Of a DNA stretch of 64,000 bases, positions 43,762-55,910 are shown piece by piece. Every line of letters starts with the position of its first letter. Positions within the stretch are counted from its first letter, which is position 1. Position numbers and translations under genes: made by a program. Below the pieces are notes generated by a model that did not search any database, was not told the origin of the DNA, and was given only the letters and a program-made list of their open reading frames with translations. This DNA is from Cryptomeria japonica (lineage: Eukaryota > Streptophyta > Pinopsida > Cupressales > Cupressaceae), in NCBI RefSeq assembly GCF_030272615.1, contig NC_081406.1:473396400-473460399 (forward strand), written 5' to 3'.

Positions 43762-43918
43762 GATTACTTAGTTTAGTAATCTTCTCCTGACGGAAGAGGT
43801 CTGGTAGATTTCCTCAAGCCTAAAAAACTCAACAACATCCTCTATAGCTTGACCGCCATTAAATGCTGCTTCATTCTTCCCATTCTGCTTTTTACACTGA
43901 TTACTAATTTTAGTAATC
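43762..43918. repeat. Paired GATTACTAA palindromes in TE8 left LTR
   Basis: GATTACTTAGTTTAGTAATC at 43762-43781 and GATTACTAATTTTAGTAATC at 43899-43918 are 20-base near-palindromes 137 bases apart. Both are kept in the right LTR (52806-52825, 52943-52962). Confidence 0.8.
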
Positions 43919-44369
43919 TTTATTTTGTCTGATGATATCTGATCTCTTCTTTGTAGATCATCTCGAGCCACACAACTGATTCTGGTTAGGTCATCACTAT
44001 TGCACTGACCATCCTCTATCGACCTACCCTGAAAGGATCAACAACTACTTCTGTTAGATCCTTTGTCACCAACTCTTGCATATCAGATATTTTCATCGAC
44101 AAGCCATGGAGCCACATGTCTCCATTTTCTTTGTTCAGATCATTCGATCGAGGTCAGTCAGTCTCCATGTAAAACTCTGTCTATCAATATGCACAGGTGT
44201 CATAAAAAATCTTCTTAAATGCCATCTAGGTCACTTGGTCAACCTTAGTCAAATGCCACATGGACAATTGTGCCTATTGAATTGCCAACATGTCGATTGA
44301 AATACCTCTAATGGTCAAAATGACCTTAGACAATGTCTCTGTGGGATGGCGAGATGCACGCCATATTTC

Positions 44370-45190
44370 CATTTAACCTTCCCCACAAGAGTTCTATCCT
44401 CTGGTCTTTGGCATCACAGGATAGAGGGGGGCATGTTTTTCTTCACTTTAGTTATCTTGCACAACTTTTAGCATGACCTCTTAACCCATGCAGGATAAGA
44501 GACTTCAGTGATCTCTTCAATCTCATTTACCCCGTAGGGTCCTCTGTCCATCCCTTTTCATGTTGCGGGATAGCGGGATCATTCTCTCATTTTACTATCC
44601 TATCTTGCATGACCATCACACACCCATCTTGAATTGTGCGGGATAGCAGGAACCATTCACCTCTATATTTATGTTGCTTCACATGACCATCATCTCATCC
44701 TACTTAATACTGCGGGCTAGTAGGATACACATCTCGCTTCTCATTGCTTTACCCCGCACAACCATCGCATCTCACACTTTGATGATGCAGGATAGCGGGA
44801 AGCTCAATTCTTTCCTTTGTCATTTTAACCCTGCATGGTCACTTTTCATACATCCATCATGCCACTGGATGGCAGGAAGCATCTCTTGCTTCTTCTTGTG
44901 TTACCTTGCATGATCGTCGCTACCCTTATTTTGATGCTACATGATAGTGGGGAGGTCTTCAACCTCAAGGAAACTCTTATCCTGCACAACCTTCAATCTC
45001 AACTCAAACAAGTTGCAAGATAGCAGGGGAGGTCACTATAGCCTACTTGCAATTGTCCCGCATGTTCACCATGCACACACTTTGCGTAGTGCGGGATAGC
45101 GAGGGACACATTTACCCTTGAATTTTCTTGTCCCACATAGTCAACTAAGGCTCAACAATCATGTCGTGGGGTAGTGTGATGCCAACTTAT
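44370..45190. repeat. Degenerate GCGGGATAGCGGGA repeat array in TE8 left LTR
   Basis: About ten units, each 60-100 bases, carry a variant of TGCGGGATAGCGGGA followed by a variant of CCCGCATGACCATC. Clear ones are near 44571, 44636, 44784 and 45090. The two parts are partly complementary (TGCGGG/CCCGCA). The same array is at 53380-54235 in the right LTR. Confidence 0.75.
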
Positions 45191-45405
45191 GCATAACGGA
45201 TCCCACCAACACATGTGAACCAAACAACTGCTTCCACGTGGAAATCATATCTCACCATACCTTACTCGCGACTTGGTCAAACATTGAAGACTTCACCTCG
45301 AGTGTCGAGTGCAACAATCAATTTACCAAGGAGGCCCCACATGTATATATCATCATCTTGATGGACCAATGCACAACCACCAATTGGATGTCAAAACACA
45401 TGATA

Positions 45406-48290
45406 AGGAGGGCCCACCTGACACAAACTTCTTATTGCTAAGACATAGCAACCACTACACCGAAGATGAATCCTATCAGTATAATAATGAAGCCCAATGA
45501 AACAAGAAGATGGTTTTGCCAAATCACCATCTTACATTGAAAAGCATCGTCGCTAAGACAAAAGCCTTGTCACTCTGAAAAACTTCCATCTGATAGGGAG
45601 GATAGTGCTGGGTGGTTGCTAAGTGGCTAGTATGTTTGCTAGGTAATAGTTCCTTACTATTTTCAAGGTGTAAACACCAAGGTCATAGTGCAAATAGCTC
45701 AAAGGCAGTCTAACAACTCACCTTGCTCCACCTCCCTATGTCAAGCTCTCCTTGGCTACTCAAAAGCTCCAACTCCATAATCTCTCTGGTTTGGTAATCC
45801 AACTCCTTACTCACCCAATTGGCATTCAATCCTCTATTCCTTGTCTGCTCTCTAACTGCACAAAGACTCCTCTTAGTGAATTATAAGTTTGAGACAAGTT
45901 TTGTTTCCTTGGGTGTTTTGGGTCTTCTACGTTTTGGAGTTTAGAAGCCTTCACAAGTGCTGCAACCTAAATTTTGAAGTCTTCCCCACCAAAAAGGTTA
46001 AATTCATAAAAGGACAACTTGTTTCAACTGTTATTGTTGACCTTTATGCCTTACATCCTTCATGTTTGTACCCGATTTGACAAAAACTTAATTTTGAGGC
46101 CTAAAATGGGCTACAAGGAATTAGCCCTCCATTAGGGGTTTTGTGCTCACCCTGCTCAAGCGATGGACTTCCAGACTGAAATATTTACATATTTGGATAC
46201 CCTTTTGGGAAAAATTGAAGATTTGCAAAGTCTCAGGGTCTCTCAGGCCTTCTCCATGACTATCCCAAAAATGGGTGAAAAAGGAGGGTTTGGTAGGGTT
46301 TTGATGGTGAAAACCAAGATTCAAACTAAAAAACTCCAATATGGGACAAGAAACCTTAGTGCCATCATACTACTAACTAATTAGGCCACAATAAAGAATA
46401 TTTACACTTCAAAGTTTGAAGAACAAGATTTTACAAAAGTTGCTTATGAGGAAAATGCAACAATTTACAACTTTTCCAATATTGCCTCTTTCAAACACAT
46501 CATTTGCAAACAAAACAAATTACATTCAACATGTAAGATTTTCTACCATTTAGAAACAAGGAGAAACATGTTAGCCCTACATACAAGCATTAGGCAATTA
46601 CAAAAAAGGATTATTTCACCGTCAAAGCTAACTGTTGCTGCACTTTTGTCTTTCACTATTTTTTTTTGTTCACTGTGACCTGCACTTTCACTGTTAAAAC
46701 TCTTAACAAAAAGTCTATTTAGTGCTCCTTAACAAGGCTCTATCTTTGATGGATTATTGTCCTTCATACCTATCATTTTGAGGGAGAAGATTACATATAT
46801 AACTTCAAAATAAAATGTAAAACTTAGTCCTAGTTGACTGTGACAGCAAATTGGCATTCCAATCTTGCCTCAAAGATCATTGATTGATCTTGGCAACTTC
46901 AAACCCATAGATGACATCAAAATCACTCCTTGTGCTTGTTTGCAAGCAATTAGAAGGAGGTACAAGAACCTTACAAGCTCCAATGTATGATGGAGAGTAG
47001 GCTAATGAAAGAAAATAGACTCTAAAACAACGACTCACTGTCTTTTACATTATTTTCACAAACTAAACTTGAAAACATTCTCCTCATGGCTTAGAAAGCC
47101 TCTTTGCCTTGGCATACAACTTAATCATCAAGGCAAGTCCATTCAACTATTAAATGCACTTGCTATAGAAGAGCAAAGCATTAAATTTCTTCAAGACCCT
47201 AGCCAAATGGCACACTTGCCTAGGGCTCAATGGCCACAAAACTCCTTACACCTGCATTCTTGAAAACAAAACATGTATTTACATAGTCTACAAGTTGACC
47301 AACTAGTTCTTGGGAAGCCATGAAAATTTTAGGACTCCAAGAAGCCAAGTTGGTCAAGCATCCTTGCCAATTCGTAGACAAGGCAGTGAAACTGTCAAAT
47401 CAAATTAATTTTGCTACACACTCAAAACTTGATAAAATCAGATGCCACCAAAGGGAAAAGTTTAAGAAAACATATTAGAATCTGAAAATGCAAGAATAGT
47501 ATGACCAAGTACAGCTGGTGTACGGGCTGCTGTTCACATGATGCCAAAAACTAGAGAAAAACCAAGTAAAACTAGTGCAAGTTTGCAAAATGCTTCTTAA
47601 CTTCGAATGATCAACCCTTACAAAAATTAAAACAGGAGATTAAATACCTCTCCAAGTTGGTTAGCCTCCTATACGGACAGGTACATGTCCAAGGGCACTT
47701 AATTTTGACATTTTGATGCCTAAATGACAACTTTTGGTGCCTAGAAAATGCAAGATTGGCCTCCAAGACTAACCATCACCTCAAAATACTTCTCACACCT
47801 AAAACCCAAGCATAAAACATGTCTAAAACCTTTTCAAAACAAAAACCACAAAAAAAACTCATTTTTCCATCATTTTGCCAAGCAACACCAAACTGGCAAC
47901 TTTGAGCAAAAGATGAAAACAAGAAACCAAAACCACACAATGAGTTCAAAACTCATCCAAACAATCTAGAACAACTTCAAAAACATCCTAAACAAATTTC
48001 CAACTTAAAACTAACAAAAATCAAACCTGTGATGAAAATGAAGCTGAGAATGAAGCTAGGTGCTCCTGCACCACCATTGAAGGGATTTTTTACCTCTATA
48101 ATTTACATAATTTGTGTAGCATAACACAACGTGTTATGCATGACTACATAACCTACAAGTTATGTGCTTTTCTTGTCTTTATGTTATGCACACCTGCTAA
48201 CAACTTCTCTGCAACCACCATGCATAATCATATGAGCCAATCCAATACCTCATCATACTACATCACTATAACCATTTCAACTTCTTAATT
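45406..48290. other. Unresolved block in the TE8 left LTR, no gene seen
   Basis: This AT-rich sequence has short ORFs without recognisable domains. Its counterpart, if any, lies beyond the window. It could be LTR body or a nested element; I found no clear terminal duplication. Confidence 0.4.
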
Positions 48291-48491
48291 GTTGACATCA
48301 ATCAACTCTACATGCCTACTGCATCTTCATGCATTAGGTGTCTTGTATGTCTGTCTGCATCTCTATCAACACTTTGCATGGTTGCTACATCTTCATCCAT
48401 TGGGTGTCTTTTATATCTCCCTGCATCTCCATCAACTCAGCTTTGCATACACACATGTTGACATCAATGACAACCTCAATGTCAACATGCA

Positions 48492-48511
48492 GACTTCTCT
48501 CTCCCCCTTTG
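48492..48511 (-). other. TE8 polypurine tract
   Basis: The minus strand reads AAAGGGGGAGAGAGAAG before TGCATGTTGACATTG, the proposed LTR start. It resembles the TE9 tract AAAGGGGGAGAT. Confidence 0.6.
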
Positions 48512-49213
48512 ACAACAATGGCAAAGGGTGGGACAATCAATTGCTAACCAAGCATTTTTTTCCTCTTTCTCCTACATCTTCTTATGATACATAGAAATGA
48601 ATGGAACTTCCATTTTGGCTATGACATATCTGTAATACATTAGAAATTTCCTTTACAATATCTTCCTCCACGTTCCTTCTTCAAGTTGGTCTTCCTATGT
48701 GGCCTGTATGCTAGATGAACCATTATTACAATATAAAAGTAATGCCAATACTGCCTACAAAATTTTTAGAATTCCCCCTGAGAAATGCAACTACCATGTT
48801 GGATGATTCTGTAGATTTGCATAAATGCAAAAAATAAATATGTATGTTATATATCTCTCCCTGAACCACATATCTTCACAGCCTTACAAGTATTGCCAAT
48901 GAGCTAAATACTTGCTTATATATCCACTCTGCCTCCACTTCATCATCTTCAATAATAAAATCTATCATCTCATCTTCTTGATGTTAACACCTCCTATCAA
49001 TATGTTGATCCCTGTGATTGGATCATCTCCTCCTATCATTTTCTCATTTGTTGCACATGCAATTCTTTTTGTTGTTCACTCAAGCAATGGTCTCCCCCTA
49101 TGATCAATAATATTTATGCTCCATCTCCCTTGGAGCACACACCAACATGTTCCATTTGCACATCTATTTTCTTCCATCTCCATTCTTAGAAGACAAACAA
49201 ATATCTTCTACAC

Positions 49214-49280
<67 letters not shown>

Positions 49281-49436
49281 ACCATCCTCATTAGAGTTCT
49301 CTCTATCACTTAATGCCTTTATTCCTTATAAAGAAAAAATTGGGGGTAGAGGATGTGATAAATATGTAGCTCCCCCTTAAGGTCCTGCACCTCCTCAATC
49401 TTGAGGAGATGTCACTTGTACATGGAATGCATCATA
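48512..49436 (-). other. TE8 3' untranslated region, no gene seen
   Basis: This lies between the gag end and the polypurine tract and has no conserved ORF. It contains an uninterrupted AT microsatellite. Confidence 0.5.
49215..49277. repeat. AT dinucleotide microsatellite
   Basis: About 31 uninterrupted AT/TA dinucleotides. Confidence 0.95.
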
Positions 49437-51540
49437 CTATCCCAGTGACTCAACCTTCTTGTTTTTCTCATTTCCTATGTTCTGTATCATTTTCCAAACC
49501 CGCATCAATGCCTTCCTCTTCTCTACTGCAACCTCTGAAGCAACATCAATCATCTTTCTTGATTTGGCAATTCTTGCCTTGCAATACCTTGCAGTAGGGC
49601 CAAAATTATTACAGTAGTAGAACACTGTGTTCATCCCAAACAGAGGAGTAGAGGAGTTTCTGCTAAATTGATTTGACCTCATTCTCCAGACTATGCCATT
49701 ATAACCAGCTGATGGAAAAAAATAATTTCTAGACATTCCAGGAACATTTCTTACTTTGTTCCATGCAAAAACTTATCTTACATAATTATCATTATTGTTA
49801 TTCATTACAATTTTATTGTAGAAAGAGGTGTAGGAGCTACTATCAGACTGAAATGATTTTCTTCTACATTCATGATTCCTATGACCCATTTTATTATACA
49901 TATAACATATAATATTTACATTTCTTGGAGTAGCAAACGAACTCTTCCTATCATAGACGAGAGAAAATCTATGCATGTGTCTACAACTTGACATATTATG
50001 TCCATATGCATTACATCTTTGACAAACAACATTTTTGTTTCTAGAAAATGCACCTTGATCATTCCTAGACCCTTTTCTACATTCACTCACCCTATGACCA
50101 TAAATTTTACATGAAAAACAATAATCAGAGAAGGAGGGCATGTAACTTACAAATTTATTTCTCCATGGGCGTGGAGATCTTTCTGATCGATTTACTCCAT
50201 CCCTTCTTCCTTTGTTGTTGATCCTGAGATGGTCATTTGTAGTAGTCTCTTGTTCTGATTTCCTCCTATTCTAATTCTTGTGTGCAACAATATTGTTTGA
50301 TCTTCTATATCTCCTTGGGTTCTTATCTATGATGAAGCTATCTTAATTCAACTTGCCCTTTCCTTTTGAATCAACATTGTTCTTTCTTGTGGTAGCAGCA
50401 TGTGCATTCAAAATTTCAGCTGTAGTGGTCAGATCAATATTCTTCCTTGGAGAATTCCTAACTATGAAAGTTTGTCTACTACCATAATCACTTGAAGAGA
50501 CAGAGTGCATATCCTTATTTGTCGAGTCCTTGCTAGTAGATAATTTACCAACATCATATCCAAAACCTTCAGTATCCTTGGAGTTATTTTGCTTGCTTAA
50601 CATCATATCCAAAGCTTTAGTGCTGCCTCCATATTTGATTCTCATCTTGGCACTTCTCTAGCTCTATAGTTAGGTTTTCTAATTAATCCTTTTAGATTTT
50701 GACACTCCTTTCCTTTTGTGTCCACTTTAAGCTCTAACTCCTCACATATTCTCCTGTTGACATCAAAATCTGATTTTATTCCTCCGCACATCCCTTTGGC
50801 TTCTTCTAGTTGAGTTGTCAATGTGTTGATATTCTTATTGGACTCTTCAAGACATTTGCTCAGTTGATCACATTATTCTTGGACTGATTTTTTGTAGCAT
50901 TTATATTCTTTCCTAACATTTTTTATCTCTTCAAGGGCACTCACAAGTTTACCTTCAAGATCCACTTCAACCTCATTATCTTCTGCTTCATATTCTTCAT
51001 CAATCCCAAAAGGGTCCTGCCTACTAGATTGAGAGGCACTATCATAGCTAGATGTTTTCTCCACATTTGAAGTTTCTTGTACCATGAGTAACTGAGCTTC
51101 ATTTTCATCTTCACTGCTGCAGTAGTCCAATCTTCTTTTCACATTTGTACACTTACAAGATTCTCTCTTCTTCTTGTTTTCACTATTCGACACCACAGAG
51201 CTTGGTACCTCTCCATAGATTTTGTTTAACTTATCCTATACATCTTTTACAGATCTACATTTCATGACTTTTAAGGATACAATATCAGTCAACCCATTGA
51301 GAATAGTCTTTTTGGCTTCAACATTGCACTCATACCTTCTTTTTGCTTAAGGATTAGTAGGAACAACGTAACCATTTACAACTAACATCAGTACCTAAGG
51401 AGGACATATAGACTTCCATTCTAGAACTCTAGATGACATAGTTTGTGCCATCAAACTTTAGTACAAAAGAAGAGGATGACTCATACATTACCATTGTGTT
51501 AACACAACATAATCTACCCAAGATAGAGGAAGTTTATCTA
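49437..51540 (-). pseudogene. gag: TE8 Gag: UBN2-like end, coiled coil, four-knuckle array
   Basis: On the minus strand the N-terminal part shows VVNGYVVPTNP, RRYECNVEAKKTILNGLTD and SLKVMKCRSVKDVQDKLNKI, the end of the DUF4219/UBN2-type Copia capsid domain, with frame breaks. An acidic patch (CSSEDENEAQLLMVQ) and a coiled coil (SALEEIKNVRKEYKCYKK) follow. Then come the knuckles CFSCKIYGHRVSEC, CQRCNAYGHNMSSC, CYMYNKMGHRNHEC and VFYYCNNFGPTARYC; the last two lack a Cys or the His. This is the most complete of the four Copia gags in the window. The open pieces are 51196-50873, 50645-50343, 50141-49773 and 49736-49437. Confidence 0.75.
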
Positions 51541-51554
51541 ACAGGGAACCTAGT

Positions 51555-51566
51555 GCTCTGATACCA
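51555..51566 (-). other. TE8 primer binding site, exact tRNA-Met type
   Basis: The minus strand reads TGGTATCAGAGC two bases after the LTR end CTTCA, a perfect match to the usual plant Copia initiator-Met primer site. Confidence 0.85.
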
Positions 51567-52805
51567 ATTGAAGGAACACAATGGACCATAGAGAGGGGGG
51601 TGAATCAGTGGTAACCAAAAACCATAACTTCTAAATGATCTAGGCTTTAATAATAGTAATCAGAAAGCTATGAGCAGAGATACATAACACATTAACACAC
51701 ACACAAAGAGAACAAACTCATAAAAGAAGAATATATGAGGAAAACCCAGGGTGGGAAAAACCTTGGTGAGAAATGATGCTGGAGTCTACTACTCCAATCC
51801 AGCCTCACAAGTAAAACTGATTACAATGTTTAGGGTACCAACCCAAGGAGCACCAACCCCTAAAGTTTACGACACCAACCCAAAGGAGCATAAACCCCTA
51901 GCTTTATGGGCACCAACCCAAAGGAGCACCTACCCCTACTCTGAGCACCCACTCAGAGAATTATAATGAACAAGTATTTAAACAAATTAAGCACCTTGTT
52001 ACAAATAATGTTTTGTAACTCATAGATGTTCTGCACTTGAGATTGACCAGATTCTTCTCTGCTCTCAATCTTTGTTCTCTTCTCTCTAAGGTCTGCTATC
52101 AATCCCTGCTCTTTGTTCTCTATCTTCTTCTTATTTCTACATCTATCCCCTCAACCTCTGCTAAACTCATTTCTTCTTCTCTATCTCTCAGAATGTATAC
52201 AATTCACTGTATTATCTACCTCGATTCTCTACACTCTTTTCACTGGTCTCTGCACTATACCTTTGTGTTCTTCTCTATCTAATTTTATTCTTCTCTCTTC
52301 CTCTGTTCTAAGTGACTACCTTGCCATTTTTATTCTCAACAAATTTCCTCTTCTCTATTCTGGATCTTTCCTCTCTACTGCATACTTCACTATAGGGTTG
52401 CTTTCCTCTATCTCTTCCTTAACTTTTATCTCCCACATAGCTGCAACTCCAAAACTCCCTTCTGCAACTCACACCTTGCTACACATCACCCTTACTTTTC
52501 TCTTCGCTCTTTCTCATGACAATCTCAATGCACGTCCCTAACCACTTGTGTACATCTTCCAACTCAGCTACCTCATCAATAACTATCAAATATCATCAAT
52601 CATTTCTCCATTCGATCAATTTTGTACCAATAATGGTTTCCCTCCAAGGATGGATTCAAAATCTGTTTTCCTCGACCTTTGAGAGATCATGTTTACATAC
52701 TGACCAGATTCTCTGTACACCACTAAGATAGATATCCATCATTTATGAATGCATTCTCCCTCTCTTTTGACTTTTCTTTGCATTCAGATTATTTCTCTGC
52801 GTACC

Positions 52806-52962
52806 GATTACTAAGTTTAGTAATCTTCTCCTAACGGAAGAGGTCTAGTAGATTTCCTTGACCCTCAAAAACTCAAAAACACCCTTTGCAACTTGACCAC
52901 CATTAAATGCTGCTTCATTCTTCCTATTCTTCTTTTTACATTGATTACTAATTTTAGTAATC
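52806..52962. repeat. Paired GATTACTAA palindromes in TE8 right LTR
   Basis: GATTACTAAGTTTAGTAATC (52806-52825) and GATTACTAATTTTAGTAATC (52943-52962) match the left LTR pair in spacing. Substitutions fall mainly at the centre. Confidence 0.8.
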
Positions 52963-53379
52963 TTTATTTGTCTTATGAGATCTGATCTCTTCTATGTATA
53001 TCATCTCGAGCCACATAACTAACTCTAGCCAGGTCTTCATTAATGCACTCACCATCCTCTATCAGCTTACCTTGAAAGGATCAACAACTACTTCACTTAG
53101 ATCCTTTGTCACTAACTCCTGCATATCAGATATTCTCATCAATAAGCCAAGGAGCCACATGTCTCCATTTTCTTTGTCTAGATCATTTGGTCAAGCTCAG
53201 TCAGTCTCCGCATAAAACTCTATGTCTATCGACATGCACAGGTGTCATAAAAAATCTTCTTAAACGCCATCCAGGTCACTTGGTCAACCTTGGTCAAATG
53301 CCACATGGACAATCATGCCTATCGAACTACCAACATGTTGACTGAAACACCTCTAATGGTCATAATGACCGTAAACTCT

Positions 53380-54235
53380 ATCTTTGCGGGATGCACGCCA
53401 TATTTCCTCTTAACCTGCCCTGCAAGAGTTCTATCCTTTGGTCTTTAACATCATGGAATAGTGGGGAATATGTCTTCCTTCACTTTAGTTAGTCTGCATG
53501 ACTCTCAACATGACCTCTTAACCCATGCGGTATAAGAGACTTCATTGATCTCTTCCATCTCATTTACCTGACAGGGTCCTCTGTCCATCCCTCTACATGT
53601 TGCAGGATAGCGGGATCATTCTCTCACTTTACTATCATATCCCACATGACCATCACATGCCCATCTTGAATGGTGGGATATAGTGGGAACTATTCACTGT
53701 TATCTTCATGTTGCCTCGCATGACCATCATCTCATCCTACTTAACACTGCAGGCTAGTGGGATACATATCTTGCTTCTCCTTGCTTTACCCCGCACAACC
53801 ATCGCATCTCACACTTTGACAATGTGGGATAGAGGGAAGCTCAATTACTACCTTTGTCCTTTTAAACCTACATGGTTAGTTTTCATACGTCCATTATGTC
53901 GCGGGATGGCAGGAAGCATCTCTTGCTTCTTCTTGTGTTACCCTGCATGATCGTCACTACCCTTATTTTGATGCCACGAGATAGTACAAAGGTCTTTGAC
54001 CTCAAGGAAATTCTTATCTCGCATGACCTTCAAGCTCAACTCAAATAAGTTGTGGGATAGTGGGGGATTTTGATATACCCTTCTTGCAGTTGTCCCACAT
54101 GTTCACCATGCACACACTTTGTGTGGTGCGGGATAGTGGGGGACACATTTCCCCTTGAATTTTCTTGTCCCGCATAGTCAACTAAGGCTCAACAAGCATG
54201 TCATGGCGTAGTGGGATGCCAACTTATGCATAGCA
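53380..54235. repeat. Degenerate GCGGGATAGCGGGA repeat array in TE8 right LTR
   Basis: Same units and order as 44370-45190, with many independent substitutions (for example TGCAGGATAGCGGGATC near 53602 and GTGCGGGATAGTGGGGGAC near 54126). Confidence 0.75.
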
Positions 54236-54249
54236 AGTCCCACCAACAC

Positions 54250-54254
54250 ACGTG
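54250..54254. repeat. TE9 target-site duplication, left copy ACGTG
   Basis: It pairs with ATGTG at 63814-63818, one C/T difference. The unoccupied site in the other TE8 LTR reads CACATGTGAACC (45216). Confidence 0.8.
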
Positions 54255-55399
54255 TGTTGGAATCCAAGAACACTAAGAGGAGGGTGGAATCAATGTTCTG
54301 TCGGAATGATTAATTTTAACCTTATTATCATAACAACTTAGCAACCGGTATGCATAAAAATAAATAACAATAAGTAATAATGCAACCACAAAGATGAACA
54401 CCATAACACAAAGATTTATACGTGGAAAACCTCAAAGAGGAAAAACCACGGTGGGATTGGAGACCCACAATATCTATCCATTGATTAGCTGAATAAATAT
54501 TACATATAAGGGGCCTACACATGAAAGAAGACCAATAGCCTAGAGAGCACTACTCATCACAAAAGGAGCCTCACTAACTATAGAAAACTTTGGAATACAA
54601 TCCAAAATTAAGATTGAGCTGCAAGTATAACATCTCCTATGCCTGAAAATAGTTCCAGTTAAGCACAATGTCGGAGGTCTTAAACCTCTTACACAAACCC
54701 AATTCGATCACTTATGATCGACCAAAACCTCTGCATATGATTATAACTTTATTCACACACAGATAATCGCATAACCCATCCGTGAACATGATCTACAAAA
54801 GAGATCTTACAACATATTTATACCAACCCGAGACCTAAACAATTAGGTCGGCCACCTAAAAGATAATACAATAAATCCATTATATAAACCCACAAACCAA
54901 TGATAATCCAAGTTAGCCCAAGACCAAAACAACATTAACCAAACAATAAATCCAACTTGTAAAGCATTGGGAGCATCCACCAACATGTTACATAAACTAG
55001 TCCATAACCTAATAGAATAGCATTAGGTCCGGTGCTAAATGCAACACCACCAATCATTTGGAACACAAACATGATAACCATCAGCATCCCGAAAAAATTC
55101 TAGAAGTCGCACCAACACCACTTATCAAATCCCTCAAAAGATCTTCAACAAAGATCTATCGGTAAAACCCTTACCGGTAACCAAAAGGCTTACTAGAACA
55201 TATGATAGCTTCCAAATCAGCAAATTCTGAACCAACTTAATGTAACACGCATCTGAATGATATGAATGAACAAACCAAACCAATTCCACCAAACTAAACA
55301 TACCGGAGAATACCAAAGATGATCTCCAGATCAACATCACAATCCAACCACTCTACCAGAACCCGGTAGACAACCAAATAAGCTAGTGTTGACATCAAT

Positions 55400-55404
55400 G
55401 AAAA
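55400..55404. repeat. TE10 target-site duplication, left copy GAAAA
   Basis: An exact match to 59576-59580. The other TE9 LTR reads GACAAACATC at this site. Confidence 0.85.
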
Positions 55405-55584
55405 TGTAGTGCCCCTGCCCTAATCAGATTCTAATCTCGGTTTGACCTTGGTTAGTTATCATGTTATAGTCATATTTTTTAATTAATATGCGTACCTGTT
55501 AATGTGGTTGTCACATCAATTCATATGTAAGTTTATTATTCTCCTGAATTGTGCTATTAATCTCGGGCTAACACTCTTATTAAA

Positions 55585-55616
<32 letters not shown>

Positions 55617-55667
55617 CATATACATATATATATATATATATATATGTATACATATATATATATATAC

Positions 55668-55722
<55 letters not shown>

Positions 55723-55791
55723 CACACACACAGACATATATATATATATACATATACATATACATATACATATATATACATATACATACAG

Positions 55792-55824
<33 letters not shown>

Positions 55825-55848
55825 TATACATATACATACATATACATA

Positions 55849-55910
<62 letters not shown>

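Larger units (their letters stand above)
42535..48491 (-). repeat. TE8 3' LTR (left), end tentative
   Basis: It starts TTAAAGAACACAATGG (TGAAGGAACACAATGG in the partner) and shares about 2.9 kb with the right copy. The end at CATGCA 48491 is chosen because CTTCTCTCTCCCCCTTTGAC, an inverted polypurine tract, follows and because TGTTGACATCAATGACAA before it matches the end of the TE9 LTR. From about 45406 to 48290 no partner is in the window, and a nested insertion there cannot be excluded. Confidence 0.6.
51569..54254 (-). repeat. TE8 5' LTR (right), part before TE9
   Basis: It starts TGAAGGAACACAATGG and runs collinear with 42535-45217. The LTR end module GAGAGGGGGGTGAATCA lies at 51592. It is interrupted at 54255 by TE9 and resumes at 63814. 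Confidence 0.88.

Noticed and set aside
46160-46384. Possible small gene (73 codons plus, 72 codons minus)
   Set aside because: Overlapping frames on both strands without domain or repeat-copy support; probably chance.
52113-52541. 142-codon plus-strand open frame (and the like at 43217-43495)
   Set aside because: Both are in TE8 LTR pyrimidine-rich DNA. The two LTR copies do not keep the frame, and no domain is visible.
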